A stretch of 64,000 nucleotides of DNA from Halorussus limi (GTDB lineage: Archaea; Halobacteriota; Halobacteria; Halobacteriales; Haladaptataceae), in the NCBI RefSeq assembly GCF_023238205.1, contig NZ_CP096660.1, forward strand, positions 186,001 to 250,000, read 5' to 3'. The position numbers and the translations under genes are program-made. Below the pieces are notes generated by a model, which saw nothing but the letters and a program-made list of their open reading frames with translations, had not been told where the DNA came from and searched no databases. This document shows, piece after piece, positions 1 to 8,821 of this stretch. The stretch's first letter is position 1; every line of letters begins with the position of its first letter.

Positions 1-236
1 TCGACAACCCGGTGGTCTCGTTCCTCGCGGTCGGACTGGCCGACGCGCTCGACGCCCCGGTGGCGGTCGACGTGACCGAGACCGACGGTCGCGCCGACTA
101 CTTCGTGACCTGCGAGTGGGACCCCGAGGAGGCGCGAGTCGGCGAGTCCGAAGGCGCAGAAGACGCCCGAGAGTCGGCCGAGGAGACAGCGAGGACAGAG
201 AATATCGAGAACGGCCGAGAGGGGACCGAGGAGTAA
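1..236 (+). CDS. C-terminal fragment of an unrecognised protein (gene starts left of the window)
   Basis: The reading frame is open from the left edge to a TAA at 234-236, so only about 77 C-terminal residues are visible. The first half reads like a folded alpha/beta end (NPVVSFLAVGLADALDAPV, then a strand containing DYFVTCEWDP); the last 35 residues are a Glu-rich tail typical of haloarchaeal proteins. The piece vaguely recalls the end of V4R/hydrocarbon-binding domains, but this is only an impression. It converges on the MoxR gene, whose stop lies 9 bases further on. No function is assigned. Confidence 0.55.
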   Translation, partial: DNPVVSFLAVGLADALDAPVAVDVTETDGRADYFVTCEWDPEEARVGESEGAEDARESAEETARTENIENGREGTEE

Positions 237-245
237 CGCCGCCGG

Positions 246-1250
246 TTACGACCCGCCGGCGGTCGCGTCCGATTCGCCGGTCGCGTCTGCTTCGGGCGTC
301 TCGTCGGCACTGCCCGGCGGTTCGACGCTCGCGAGCACGTCGTCGATTACGTCTTCGACCGTCACGTCGCTGAGTTCCGCCTCGGCGCTCAGGGTCAGGC
401 GGTGTGCCAGCACGGGCCGGGCCAGCGCCTTCGCGTCGTCGGGTATCACGTAGTCGCGGCCGTGAATCGCGGTGCGGGCCTTGGTCGCGTGGAGGAACGA
501 GAGCGCGGTCCGGGGCGACGCGCCGTATTCGAGGTCCGGCGTCTCGCGGGTCGCGCCCACCAAATCGAGCAGGTACTCCTTGACGGCGCGCTCGACGTGA
601 ACGTCCTCGACGGTCTCGCGGGCGTCCAGAATGTCCTCGGTGGAGACGACCGGCGACACGTCGTCGGGCCCGAGGTTGGGCGATTCGTCGAACCGGTCGA
701 GCAGCGCCATCTCCTCGTCGGCGTCGGGCATCCCGACGGTGAACTTGAACTGGAAGCGGTCGCGCTGTGCGATGGGGAGTTCGTAGGTCCCCTCCATCTC
801 GACGGGGTTCTGGGTGGCGACGACGAGGAAGGGTTCGGGCAGCGAGAGCGTCTCGCCCTCGATGGTGACCGCGCTCTCCTGCATCGCTTCGAGCAGGGCC
901 GACTGGGTCTTGGGCGTCGCGCGGTTTATCTCGTCGGCCACGACGAGGTTGGTGAACACCGGGCCGCGCTGGAGGTCGAACTCGCCGGTCGCCTCCCGGT
1001 ACACGTTCGTCCCGGTGATGTCGGCCGGCAGGATGTCGGGCGTCATCTGGATGCGGTTCGAGTCCATCCCCGTCGCCTCGGCGAACAGGAGCGCGATGGT
1101 CGTCTTGGCCACCCCCGGCACGCCCTCCAGCAGGACGTGGCCCCGCGTCAGCAGCGAGATGGTGAGTCCCTCCACGATGGTCTCGTTGCCGACCAGCACG
1201 GTTCCGATGCGGTCTCGCAGGTCCTCGTAGATAGCCGCCGGTTGGGTCAT
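246..1250 (-). CDS. MoxR family AAA+ ATPase
   Basis: A 334-residue cytosolic AAA+ ATPase of the MoxR family, usually a chaperone-like factor for metal insertion or assembly of membrane complexes. Walker A is GVPGVAKTT at residues 43-51, Walker B LVVADEINRA at 102-111, and the sensor region ATQNP at 145-149 is followed by the MoxR-typical EMEGTYELPIAQRDRF. The last 25 residues are an acidic tail. Length is normal for the family (about 320-340). ATG at 1250 gives MTQPAAIYED. In haloarchaea MoxR commonly sits with DUF58, DUF4350 and transglutaminase genes; here the DUF4350 gene lies 126 bases upstream on the same strand, suggesting a shared function in envelope or stress biology. Confidence 0.95.
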   Translation of the reverse strand: MTQPAAIYEDLRDRIGTVLVGNETIVEGLTISLLTRGHVLLEGVPGVAKTTIALLFAEATGMDSNRIQMTPDILPADITGTNVYREATGEFDLQRGPVFTNLVVADEINRATPKTQSALLEAMQESAVTIEGETLSLPEPFLVVATQNPVEMEGTYELPIAQRDRFQFKFTVGMPDADEEMALLDRFDESPNLGPDDVSPVVSTEDILDARETVEDVHVERAVKEYLLDLVGATRETPDLEYGASPRTALSFLHATKARTAIHGRDYVIPDDAKALARPVLAHRLTLSAEAELSDVTVEDVIDDVLASVEPPGSADETPEADATGESDATAGGS

Positions 1251-1376
1251 CGTCCACCCACACCACGCGGAGCCGGATAACTCGCGCGGTTAATTTCGGA
1301 TTACCGAGCGCCTCACGTCCGCCCTCCGACTGGAGTAATCGCGGTTCCGGGTCGACTGCGGTTCCGGCGGTCCCGC

Positions 1377-2519
1377 TCACCCGTCTCGGCGGCGGTGGAG
1401 CGCGGCCGCGACTCGCTCGACGCGTTCGCGGTCCCACTCGGGATGCCGACGTTCGAGGTGGGCGGCCACCTCGCCCCGCGTCGGCCGGACGCCGACCCCC
1501 GAGTCGGGCGCGCCGTCGAGGTCCGAGTCGTGACGCCACGGCCGGGGGAACGCCACCTTCGCCGACGCGAGCAGGTCGGGGCGGCGCGACCAGACCCCGA
1601 GAACCCCCACCGCCGCCGCGCCCGCGGCGAGCGTTAGCCACGCCGAGTCGCGGACGACGAGGAGTGCGACCACCAGCGGCGGCAGGCCCGCGGTGTGAGA
1701 GTAGTCGAGCAGCACTCGGTCGTGGCCCGACAGCAGCGACGCGACGAACGCCCGGTTTCGCCCCTCCTCTACCATCGCGTCGATGAAGACCGACGAGTCA
1801 GAGACCACGACGACTCGGCCCGCGCCGAGGCGCTCGGCGGTCACGACCGGCGCGGACGTGAGGTTCTCGGTTGACCCGAGTTTCCCGTTCCGGTCGGTGT
1901 CGAGGTAGGCGTACCCCGAGGTGTTGTAGACGACCGTCGCGCCGTTCGGTTCGACCGCGGTGCCGTAGTTCAGCGTCACCGAGTCCGCGCCGGTCGTCCC
2001 CCGAATCGGCGCGCGGCCGGGGGCGCCCGGACCGCCCGCGCTCCCCGGACTCAGCGAGGCGTTCGGGACCCGCGAGGCCACCGGCATCGCCGGGGTGCGG
2101 TAGTTCGACCGGGGGTCCCGGAGCGGCCGGCCGTCGAGGCGCGCCTTCGTTCCCAGCACCCGGAGCAGTTCGTTCGTGTGCGGGCCGAAGTCGCCCGCCA
2201 CGACCAGCGTGCCGCCGTTCCTGACGAACCTGCTCACTTCGAGGAGTTCCGACGACGAGTACTCGGAGTCGGGCGACAGGACGAACGCCACGGTCCCCCT
2301 CGGGGACACCGAGTCGTACGCGCCGGTCCCGCGCGCGACGACGACCTCTCCCCGCTCGCTCGCCATCGACCGGAGGTCGCTCGCGCCGTCCCAGTCGGCG
2401 TTGTAGGGACTGAGCGCGGCCGACGAGGAACTCCCGGCCAGCACCGCGACGACGAGGACCGAAACTACGAGCGCCGCGAGGACCATCCGTGGAATCGAGA
2501 CGTCGAAGTCCCGCGCCAC
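1377..2519 (-). CDS. DUF4350 domain-containing membrane protein
   Basis: A 380-residue protein with an N-terminal membrane helix (about residues 12-30), an extracellular alpha/beta domain of the DUF4350 type and a C-terminal membrane helix near 275-310, followed by a cytosolic tail. Recognisable parts are the GTVAFVLSPDSEYSSSELLEV and FVRNGGTLVVAGDFGPHTN segments, the usual DUF4350 core (GATase-like Rossmann fold, function unknown). It lies upstream of the MoxR gene on the same strand, the normal haloarchaeal pairing. The start ATG at 2519 directly precedes the membrane helix, which supports it. Confidence 0.88.
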   Translation of the reverse strand: MARDFDVSIPRMVLAALVVSVLVVAVLAGSSSSAALSPYNADWDGASDLRSMASERGEVVVARGTGAYDSVSPRGTVAFVLSPDSEYSSSELLEVSRFVRNGGTLVVAGDFGPHTNELLRVLGTKARLDGRPLRDPRSNYRTPAMPVASRVPNASLSPGSAGGPGAPGRAPIRGTTGADSVTLNYGTAVEPNGATVVYNTSGYAYLDTDRNGKLGSTENLTSAPVVTAERLGAGRVVVVSDSSVFIDAMVEEGRNRAFVASLLSGHDRVLLDYSHTAGLPPLVVALLVVRDSAWLTLAAGAAAVGVLGVWSRRPDLLASAKVAFPRPWRHDSDLDGAPDSGVGVRPTRGEVAAHLERRHPEWDRERVERVAAALHRRRDG

Positions 2520-2772
2520 GGTCAGGCCTCCCGGAGCGTGAAACGAGTTCGGTCAGTGGCTCTCCGGCCGGAGCGAGGTTGGACACAAGCGGCGCTGTCG
2601 GGGCGAGTCGAAGCGGAGTCGGTGCGGTCGGCGCGACTGCAGTCGCACCGACCGCGTTCGAGACGGGACGAGACGCGGGTGTCCATCGTAGCGCCGGAGC
2701 TACGCCGTCGGTCGTATAGAATCGTTCGGCGTAAGCCGTGCTTAACCGGCGCGTCGGGACGCTCGCGGACGC

Positions 2773-4230
2773 TCAGAGGTATCCCAGTTCCTCCAACTGC
2801 CGTTTCGTGCCCGCCTCGATGTCGGTCGCGTCGCCCGACCGGTATTCGAGCGGCCCGAGTTCGGCGGTCGCTCGCTCCCGGAGTCGGTCGGCCGTCTCGG
2901 GGCGGTCGGCCGCGAGATTCCGGGACTCCGCGGGGTCGTCGGTCAGGTCGTACAGTTCCTCGGTGCCGTCGCTCCCCTCGACGTACTTCCACTCCGGCGT
3001 CCGGACCGCCCGCAGCGCCCGGTCGAATCGAGAGATATCCCGGGGAACCTCGTCGTACCGGTCGCGGACCGCCTCGATTTCGGGTTGGGGGTGCAGGTAC
3101 TCGCTGACCGCGTACTCCCTGTCGGAGCCGATTTCGTCGCCGTCCGCGAGGACGTTGCCCGACGTCGCCGCGTCGAGTTCCGACGGGTCGCCCCCGGCCA
3201 GCGAGAGGACCGTCGGGTAGAGGTCCCGGAGTTCGACGGGGTCCTCGCAGGTCGTCGCCCGGTCCCCGCCGGGCAGACTCATCACCAGCGGAACGTGAAC
3301 CAGCGTGTCGTAGAGGCAGTACTGGTGGTCCATCAGGCCGTGGTCGCCGATGTTCTCGCCGTGGTCGCCGACGATAACGACCGCGGTGTCGTCGAGTTCC
3401 CCGGCGTCGGCGAGGAAGTCCAGCAGGCCCCCGAGGCGATGGTCGAGGTAACGCAGTTCCGCCTTGTAGAGTCCCTCCAGAATCTCGAACTCCTCGGCGG
3501 TGCGCTCGTCCGCGCCGGTGATGTGGGCCCACGCGTCCTGATTTATCGTCTCGACGCGCGCAATCTGCTCGTCGGTCAGGAACCTGCGCTGGAACCGCTC
3601 GGGCGGGTCGTACGCCAAGTGCGGTTCCATGAAGTTGGCGAACGCGAAGAACGGCCGGTCGCCGTCGCGGTTGCGGAACCACCGCTTCATCCGGCGGACG
3701 GTCCGGCGCGCGCCCGAGTCGTAGCCCTCCCGGAGGAACTGCATGTAGAGCGCGTTCGCGACGGTCTGAGGACCGGTCGGCGAGAGCAGTTCCGAGGCCA
3801 GTTCCCGGAGTTGGTCGCGCCGGTCCTCCATCTTGGCGATGGACGCGAGGTCGGCCCCCTCCGAGAACAGTTTCCAGCACGGCGAGAACTCCTCGAACCC
3901 GTCGAAGCCGAAACTCGGCGAAATCCACGGATTGTTCGAGAACGCCGCAGTCTGATAGCCCATGCGCCCGAGGCGGGCGGGCAGCGAGCGGCGACCGGCC
4001 GTGAACGCCTTCGTGCCGGCGTGTGCGCCGTGGTCCGAGGTGCGCTGGCCGGTGAACATCGAGGCGTGGGAGGGGAGCGTCCACGGTCCGTTCGCGGTGG
4101 CGTTCGCGAACCGGACCCCCGAGTCCGCGAAGTCGGTCAACCGCGGCGCTACCTCGTCGGCGTCGTCGCCGAACACCGTCCGCGCTCTGGCGGTGTCGAG
4201 TACGACGAACAACACGTTGGGACCACGCAT
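2773..4230 (-). CDS. Sulfatase-like hydrolase/transferase (alkaline phosphatase superfamily) 1
   Basis: A 485-residue metalloenzyme of the sulfatase/alkaline phosphatase superfamily. Metal ligands are visible as VVLDTAR (Asp12) and VGDHGENIGDHG (287-298). The nucleophile position reads TLPSHASM (Thr51), not the Cys/Ser-x-Pro-Ser-Arg of formylglycine sulfatases, so a true sulfatase is unlikely without evidence; a phospho- or sulfo-group transferase or a phosphodiesterase acting on surface glycan is as plausible. It ends with the usual C-terminal RQLEELGYL seen in haloarchaeal members. It opens the polysaccharide cluster and is divergent from the DUF1616 gene. ATG at 4230 precedes PNVLFVVLDTAR at a normal distance. 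Confidence 0.9.
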   Translation of the reverse strand: MRGPNVLFVVLDTARARTVFGDDADEVAPRLTDFADSGVRFANATANGPWTLPSHASMFTGQRTSDHGAHAGTKAFTAGRRSLPARLGRMGYQTAAFSNNPWISPSFGFDGFEEFSPCWKLFSEGADLASIAKMEDRRDQLRELASELLSPTGPQTVANALYMQFLREGYDSGARRTVRRMKRWFRNRDGDRPFFAFANFMEPHLAYDPPERFQRRFLTDEQIARVETINQDAWAHITGADERTAEEFEILEGLYKAELRYLDHRLGGLLDFLADAGELDDTAVVIVGDHGENIGDHGLMDHQYCLYDTLVHVPLVMSLPGGDRATTCEDPVELRDLYPTVLSLAGGDPSELDAATSGNVLADGDEIGSDREYAVSEYLHPQPEIEAVRDRYDEVPRDISRFDRALRAVRTPEWKYVEGSDGTEELYDLTDDPAESRNLAADRPETADRLRERATAELGPLEYRSGDATDIEAGTKRQLEELGYL

Positions 4231-4346
4231 CGTAGCCAGTGTCGGCAGTCCTCCTCATATCTCTGACGGTCGCTCGGGCGATAATTGACCGATTTCTCCG
4301 CGTTACGGCCTGACCACTTTTGTGGGAGAACGTCGAACCCACGGCG

Positions 4347-5531
4347 ATGAGTAGACGCCCGGAGTTCGCCCGACGAGTCGGACGGCTACCGCTCGACCTC
4401 GCGGCGGTGGCGGCGCTCGACGCGGTGGCGGCGGCGGCGCTGTTCGTCCCGGCCGTCCGGACGACCCCGATTCGGGTCGTCGTCGGCCTCCCGTTCCTGC
4501 TCGTTCTGCCGGGGTACGCGCTGGTCGCGGCGCTGTTCCCCGAGAACCGGTTCGCGCTCTCGACCGACCGGACCGGCGGGGGCGCGCCCGGCGACCCCGG
4601 GGTCTTCCTGCGCCACGAGTTGGACGGCATCGAGCGACTGGGGCTGTCGGTCGGAGCGAGCATCGTCGTCGTCGCGTCGATAGCGCTCGGACTCGACCGG
4701 TCGGCGGTGGGTCTCGGGACCACCTCGCTCGTCCTGTCGGTCGGCGCGTTCACGCTCGGCGTCGCGCTCCTCGCGGTCCGTCGGCGCGAGCGACTGCCCG
4801 AAGACGAACGGTTCGGGCGCGCTCTCGGCGCTCGACTCGGCTCCGTGCGCGGCGAACTCCTCAGTCCGGACACGCGAGCGGACGCCGCGCTCAACGTGGT
4901 GATGGCGGTGAGCCTGCTCCTCGCGGCCGGGGGCACGGCCTACGCGCTCACCGCCGGGTCCGGCGGCGAGGGCGACACCGAACTGTACCTGCTGTCGGAG
5001 AACGAGGACGGCGAACTCGTCGCCGACAGCTATCCGAACACGGTCGCCGAGGCGAGGCGGAGTCCGCTGGTCGTCGGCCTGCAGAACAACGAGGGCGAAC
5101 CGACGAAGTACACCGTGGTCGCGGAACTCCACCGGGTGGCGGGACCGCCCAACGCGACCCGAATCGTCGCGGAGCGAGAACTCGCCCGGTACGGCGTTCG
5201 CGTTGCTCCCGGCGAGTCGTGGCAGACGCGCCACGTCCCCCGGGTGCAGATGCGCGGCGACCGACTCCGACTCGTCTACCTGCTCTACCGCGGTACCCCG
5301 CCGTCCGACCCGAGCGTCCGGAACGCGGACCGCGAGGTCCACCTCTGGCTGAACGGGACGGCGGCAGCGAGCGGAACGACGACGGCGGCGAGCGGAGCGA
5401 CGACAGCAGGAAACGGAACGACGACAGCAGGAAACGGAACGGCGGCAACCAGAGACGGAACGGCGGTGACGGGAGACGGAACGACGGCCCCGAACCGTGA
5501 CGGCTTCGACCGACTCGGGAGGTGGTCGTGA
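4347..5531 (+). CDS. DUF1616 domain-containing membrane protein
   Basis: A protein of 394 residues if it starts at ATG 4347 (a TTG at 4320 would add 9). It has at least four N-terminal hydrophobic helices and another near residue 195, then an extracellular domain resembling DUF1616 (TELYLLSENEDGELVADSYP, then VGLQNNEGEPTKYTVV). DUF1616 proteins are frequent in haloarchaeal exopolysaccharide and N-glycosylation clusters; the role is unknown. The last 65 residues are Gly/Thr/Ala-rich with NGT sequons, encoded by an imperfect tandem repeat. Its TGA is followed with no gap and in the same frame by the GTG of the flippase gene, so the two are surely one operon. Confidence 0.85.
   Translation: MSRRPEFARRVGRLPLDLAAVAALDAVAAAALFVPAVRTTPIRVVVGLPFLLVLPGYALVAALFPENRFALSTDRTGGGAPGDPGVFLRHELDGIERLGLSVGASIVVVASIALGLDRSAVGLGTTSLVLSVGAFTLGVALLAVRRRERLPEDERFGRALGARLGSVRGELLSPDTRADAALNVVMAVSLLLAAGGTAYALTAGSGGEGDTELYLLSENEDGELVADSYPNTVAEARRSPLVVGLQNNEGEPTKYTVVAELHRVAGPPNATRIVAERELARYGVRVAPGESWQTRHVPRVQMRGDRLRLVYLLYRGTPPSDPSVRNADREVHLWLNGTAAASGTTTAASGATTAGNGTTTAGNGTAATRDGTAVTGDGTTAPNRDGFDRLGRWS
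5360..5500 (+). repeat. Imperfect tandem repeats encoding the Thr/Gly/Asn tail of the DUF1616 protein
   Basis: Units of about 18-21 bases built on GGAACGACGACAGCAGGAAA are repeated several times with substitutions. They encode ASGTTT, AGNGTTT and similar hexa/heptapeptides that contain N-glycosylation sequons. A similar but unrelated tail occurs in the gene ending at 8821. Confidence 0.7.
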
Positions 5532-6962
5532 GTGGACATCGCCCGCTCGACGCTGAAGCTCTACGTCGCCCAACTCGGGAGCGCGGCGCTCGTGGCGGGC
5601 GGTCTCGTGTTCTTCTCCCGGGAACTGGGGGCCGCGACGATGGGGGTGTTCTTCCTCTTTCAGGCGGTGCTGGAGATGCTGATGATTCCCGCCGACTTCG
5701 GCGTCCGCGGGGCCGTCGAGAAGCGAATCAGCGAGGGCGAGAGTCCGCCCGACATCTTCAGCACCGGCCTGCTTCTGAAGGCGGGTCTCGCGGCGTTCGC
5801 CGTCGCGGGCATCCTCGTGTTCCGGGGGCGACTCAACGAGTACATCGGCGCGGAGTTGGCGCTCTACCTCGCGGTCGCAGTCGTCCTCCGGGAGTTCTCG
5901 TGGCTGATGATGCGGGTGCTGAAGGGCGAACTCCGAGTCGAGGAGACCGCGACCCTGAAGTTCGTCCAGAAGGCCGTCTGGATAGTTGGCGGCGGCGCGC
6001 TGGTCTACCTCGGGTGGGAGGTCGAAGGGCTGGTCTACGGCCTCATCGGCGGCTTCGCGGCCGTCCTCGTCTGGGGGACGTGGAAGGTCTCGACGCCGCT
6101 CGGCAGACCCTCCCGCGAGCGGGCCCGGTCGCTGGTGGACTACTCGAAGTACAACGTCGTCACGTCGGTGCAGGGCTACGTCGGTAACTGGCTCGACGTG
6201 GTGTTCATCGGCTTCTTCCTGAGCCAGACCCACGTCGGGGCCTACGAGGTGTCGTGGCGGGTGACGACGTTCGTCCTCCTGCTCAGCAAGGCCATCGCCC
6301 AGAGCATCTTCCCCCAGATAAGCGAGTGGAGCGGCGAGGACGCGACCGGGCGCATCGAGCGTCTCATCACCTCGGTCATCACGCCGTCGGTGTTCCTGCT
6401 GATTCCGGCGCTGGTCGGGACCGCCCTGCTCGCCCGACCGATTCTGGAACTGGTGTTCGGCGCGGAGTTCGGCATCGCCAGCGTCTCGTTCGTCATCCTG
6501 ATGGGGTTCACGCTGATTCGGGGCTTCGGCGTCGTCTTCGGCCGGGCGCTCGGCGCGATAGACGAGATGCGACTCGCGGCCATCTCCGGGGTCGCCGCGA
6601 CCACGAGTAACGTCCTCCTGAACGCGGTGCTGGTCTTCCAGTTCGGTCTCGTCGGCGCGGCGACGGCGACGTTAATCTCGTCGGTGGTGGGGACCGGTCT
6701 CGACGTGCGATTCCTCTCCCAACACATCGACCTCGAACTCCCGGTCACCGAACTGAAGTACTGCGCCGTCTCGGCGGGCGTGATGGGCGTCGTCGTCTAC
6801 CTCGCGCGGTCGAGCATCGGCGTCGGGACCCTCTGGAAACTGGGCGCGGTCATCGCGCTGGGCGGCGCGACGTACGGGGCCGCGGTCTTGGCGTTCCGAC
6901 CGCTCCGGACGCGGGTCCTCGGGACGCTTCCCGTCGGGCGACTCCGGAGGTGGTCGCCGTGA
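5532..6962 (+). CDS. Polysaccharide flippase (oligosaccharide flippase / Wzx-like, MOP superfamily)
   Basis: A 476-residue integral membrane protein with about 12-14 helices and the RfbX/Wzx layout. The N terminus (STLKLYVAQLGSAALVAGG, then FFSRELGAATMGVFFLFQA) is the typical start of polysaccharide biosynthesis flippases. It should move lipid-linked oligosaccharides across the membrane for the surrounding glycan cluster. GTG at 5532 directly abuts the TGA of the DUF1616 gene and is in the same frame. The end (TGA 6960-6962) overlaps the GTG at 6959 of the next gene, so translation of three genes is coupled. Confidence 0.92.
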   Translation: MDIARSTLKLYVAQLGSAALVAGGLVFFSRELGAATMGVFFLFQAVLEMLMIPADFGVRGAVEKRISEGESPPDIFSTGLLLKAGLAAFAVAGILVFRGRLNEYIGAELALYLAVAVVLREFSWLMMRVLKGELRVEETATLKFVQKAVWIVGGGALVYLGWEVEGLVYGLIGGFAAVLVWGTWKVSTPLGRPSRERARSLVDYSKYNVVTSVQGYVGNWLDVVFIGFFLSQTHVGAYEVSWRVTTFVLLLSKAIAQSIFPQISEWSGEDATGRIERLITSVITPSVFLLIPALVGTALLARPILELVFGAEFGIASVSFVILMGFTLIRGFGVVFGRALGAIDEMRLAAISGVAATTSNVLLNAVLVFQFGLVGAATATLISSVVGTGLDVRFLSQHIDLELPVTELKYCAVSAGVMGVVVYLARSSIGVGTLWKLGAVIALGGATYGAAVLAFRPLRTRVLGTLPVGRLRRWSP

Positions 6963-8821
6963 GTTGGCTCCCGTCGGACTGGACGGGGCGGACCGCCGGC
7001 GGCGAGACGGACAGCGGAGGCGAGACGGACAGCGCGGCCGAGACCGGTCGCGGCGTCCTGACGAGAGCGAACGCGGTCAAGGTAGCGGTGATACTCGGGT
7101 CGCTCTGCGCGCTGAACGCGGTCTACCTCTGGTCGTACCGCGGCGCGCTCTCGGGGTTCACGTTCGCGCGCCTCGGCGTCCTCAGCACGTACGTCCGCAA
7201 CGACCTCTTCCTGCTGGAGGCGACCCCGTCGTTCCCGTTCGGCGCGTACTACCTCCGGTCGCTCCAGGCCGTCGTCGGCGGGAGTCTGGTGGACGTACTC
7301 TACCTCCCGATAATCCCGCTCCTGAGTCCGCTGTTCGTCTACCCGTTCGTCCGCCTGTTCTTCGACGACCGGACCGTGGCGATGCTGGCGTCGCTCCCGG
7401 TGTACCTGCTGGTGTTCGCCGACAGCTACCACTTCCGGGCCTACGAGATGGGAAAGCTGTTCTTCCTGCTGTTCGTCTTCGCGACGGCGCTGTTCCTCAA
7501 CGACTTCGAGGAGTACCGCTACCGGTTCGGCTTCCTCTCGCTGCTGTTTTTCGGCGGGGTGAAGTTCTTCGCGCCGCCGATGGAGGTGTGGGCGGTCACG
7601 TGGGTCGGGATCGTGACGGCGCTGGCGCTGTTCCGGCGGTTCTACCACGGCGAACTGACCGTCACCCGGCGGATGGTCGCCCGACTCGTCGCCCTCGAAC
7701 TCACCTTCGTCGTCCTGCTGTTCTCGTACAACAACAAGTTCTACAACCAACTGCTCGGGATGGACTTCCCGCTGTCCGGCGCGAACCTCATCTACTCGGT
7801 GTTCGCGCTCGCCTCGGTGCTGATGGCCGACCCCGTGACCGTCCAGAGCCAGTACGTCGTGGTCGAGGAGTCGCCGCGCCTGCTCCAGATGGTGAACATA
7901 CTGACGTTCGGGCTGATAGCCCTCGCCTGCGCGCTGGTCCCGCTCACTCGACTGATTCGCTCCGGGCCGTCGTTCGTCTTCCGGAACGCGCGGGAACTGC
8001 TCGCCATCTCGCTGATGGCGGCGTACACCGAAGAGCTACTGCTCTACTCGATGGTCGGGTCGGGCGTCCAGTTGCGGTACGTCGAACTGGTCTTCCCGGT
8101 GGTGGCGCTGTACTACTACGCCGACGTGTCGGTCCGCGACGCCCTGCCGGTGGTCTCGCTCCGGAAGGCGATGCCCGTCGTCCTCGGCGTCCTGCTGGTG
8201 ACGAGTTCGTTCGCGCTCGGCTACGAGTACGCCAACGAGACCCAGCGCCAGTACGTGAACGAGGAGGCCGCGAACGGGCTGGTGGAGTGGCTCTACGAGT
8301 ACCAGACCGGCGAGGAGGTCACGACCGACTTCCAGACGTTCGGTTCCATCGTCGCCCACTCCGGGATGCAGTTCGGCGAACCGTACTTCACGAACCTCGG
8401 GCGAATCGACCCCGAGACCTACGCGAAGTTAGACGACGCCGACACCAGCGACAGCTACAGCATGAACTACTTCGTCCTCAACGTGAAGTCCATCGACCAA
8501 CCGGTCATGCGCGGACCACCGACGTGGACGAACTTCGAACCGCTGGCTGGCTACACCGACGCGATAGCGACCGAACAGTCGCTCGACAAGGTGTACGCCA
8601 GCGAGACGTTCCGGGTCTACAAGCCCGACCCGGCGACCCGAGCGGCGAACGGGACGGAAGGCGGAACCGCGACCGAAGCGGGAGGCGCGGCGAACCGAAC
8701 CGGAGGCGGAGCGACGAACGGAACTGAAAGTGGAGCGACGAACACGACAGAAGGCGGAACGGCGAACGCCTCGGCCCGGCCGCCCCCGAACTCGGGGAGC
8801 GCGCCCGACCGCCGGGGGTAG
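6959..8821 (+). CDS. Polytopic membrane protein of the surface-glycan cluster (GT-C-like, function unknown)
   Basis: A protein of about 620 residues with some 10-12 membrane helices after a 40-residue soluble N terminus, then an extracellular domain (about residues 425-570) and a Gly/Thr/Asn tail with five N-glycosylation sequons (NGT, NRT, NGT, NTT, NAS). The architecture of many helices plus outer domain is like GT-C glycosyltransferases or O-antigen polymerase-like proteins, but I see no diagnostic motif, so the role is open. GTG at 6959 overlaps the flippase TGA (GTGA); a GTG at 6950 is an alternative. Third gene of the 4347-8821 operon. Confidence 0.82.
   Translation: MSWLPSDWTGRTAGGETDSGGETDSAAETGRGVLTRANAVKVAVILGSLCALNAVYLWSYRGALSGFTFARLGVLSTYVRNDLFLLEATPSFPFGAYYLRSLQAVVGGSLVDVLYLPIIPLLSPLFVYPFVRLFFDDRTVAMLASLPVYLLVFADSYHFRAYEMGKLFFLLFVFATALFLNDFEEYRYRFGFLSLLFFGGVKFFAPPMEVWAVTWVGIVTALALFRRFYHGELTVTRRMVARLVALELTFVVLLFSYNNKFYNQLLGMDFPLSGANLIYSVFALASVLMADPVTVQSQYVVVEESPRLLQMVNILTFGLIALACALVPLTRLIRSGPSFVFRNARELLAISLMAAYTEELLLYSMVGSGVQLRYVELVFPVVALYYYADVSVRDALPVVSLRKAMPVVLGVLLVTSSFALGYEYANETQRQYVNEEAANGLVEWLYEYQTGEEVTTDFQTFGSIVAHSGMQFGEPYFTNLGRIDPETYAKLDDADTSDSYSMNYFVLNVKSIDQPVMRGPPTWTNFEPLAGYTDAIATEQSLDKVYASETFRVYKPDPATRAANGTEGGTATEAGGAANRTGGGATNGTESGATNTTEGGTANASARPPPNSGSAPDRRG
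8640..8790 (+). repeat. Degenerate repeats encoding a sequon-rich C-terminal tail
   Basis: Repeats related to GGCGGAACGGCGAACG / GGAGCGACGAACGGAACTG encode Gly-Ala/Thr-Asn-Gly/Arg-Thr units. The tail would lie outside the cell if the preceding domain does, and could be heavily N-glycosylated. Confidence 0.6.

Noticed and set aside
402-1280. Long plus-strand open frame opposite the MoxR gene
   Set aside because: High GC makes long antisense frames; the MoxR frame has clear motifs and this one is His/Arg/Gly-rich without a family.
2522-4936. 804-residue minus-strand frame across the sulfatase and DUF1616 region
   Set aside because: It is Arg-rich and overlaps two well-supported genes in other frames.
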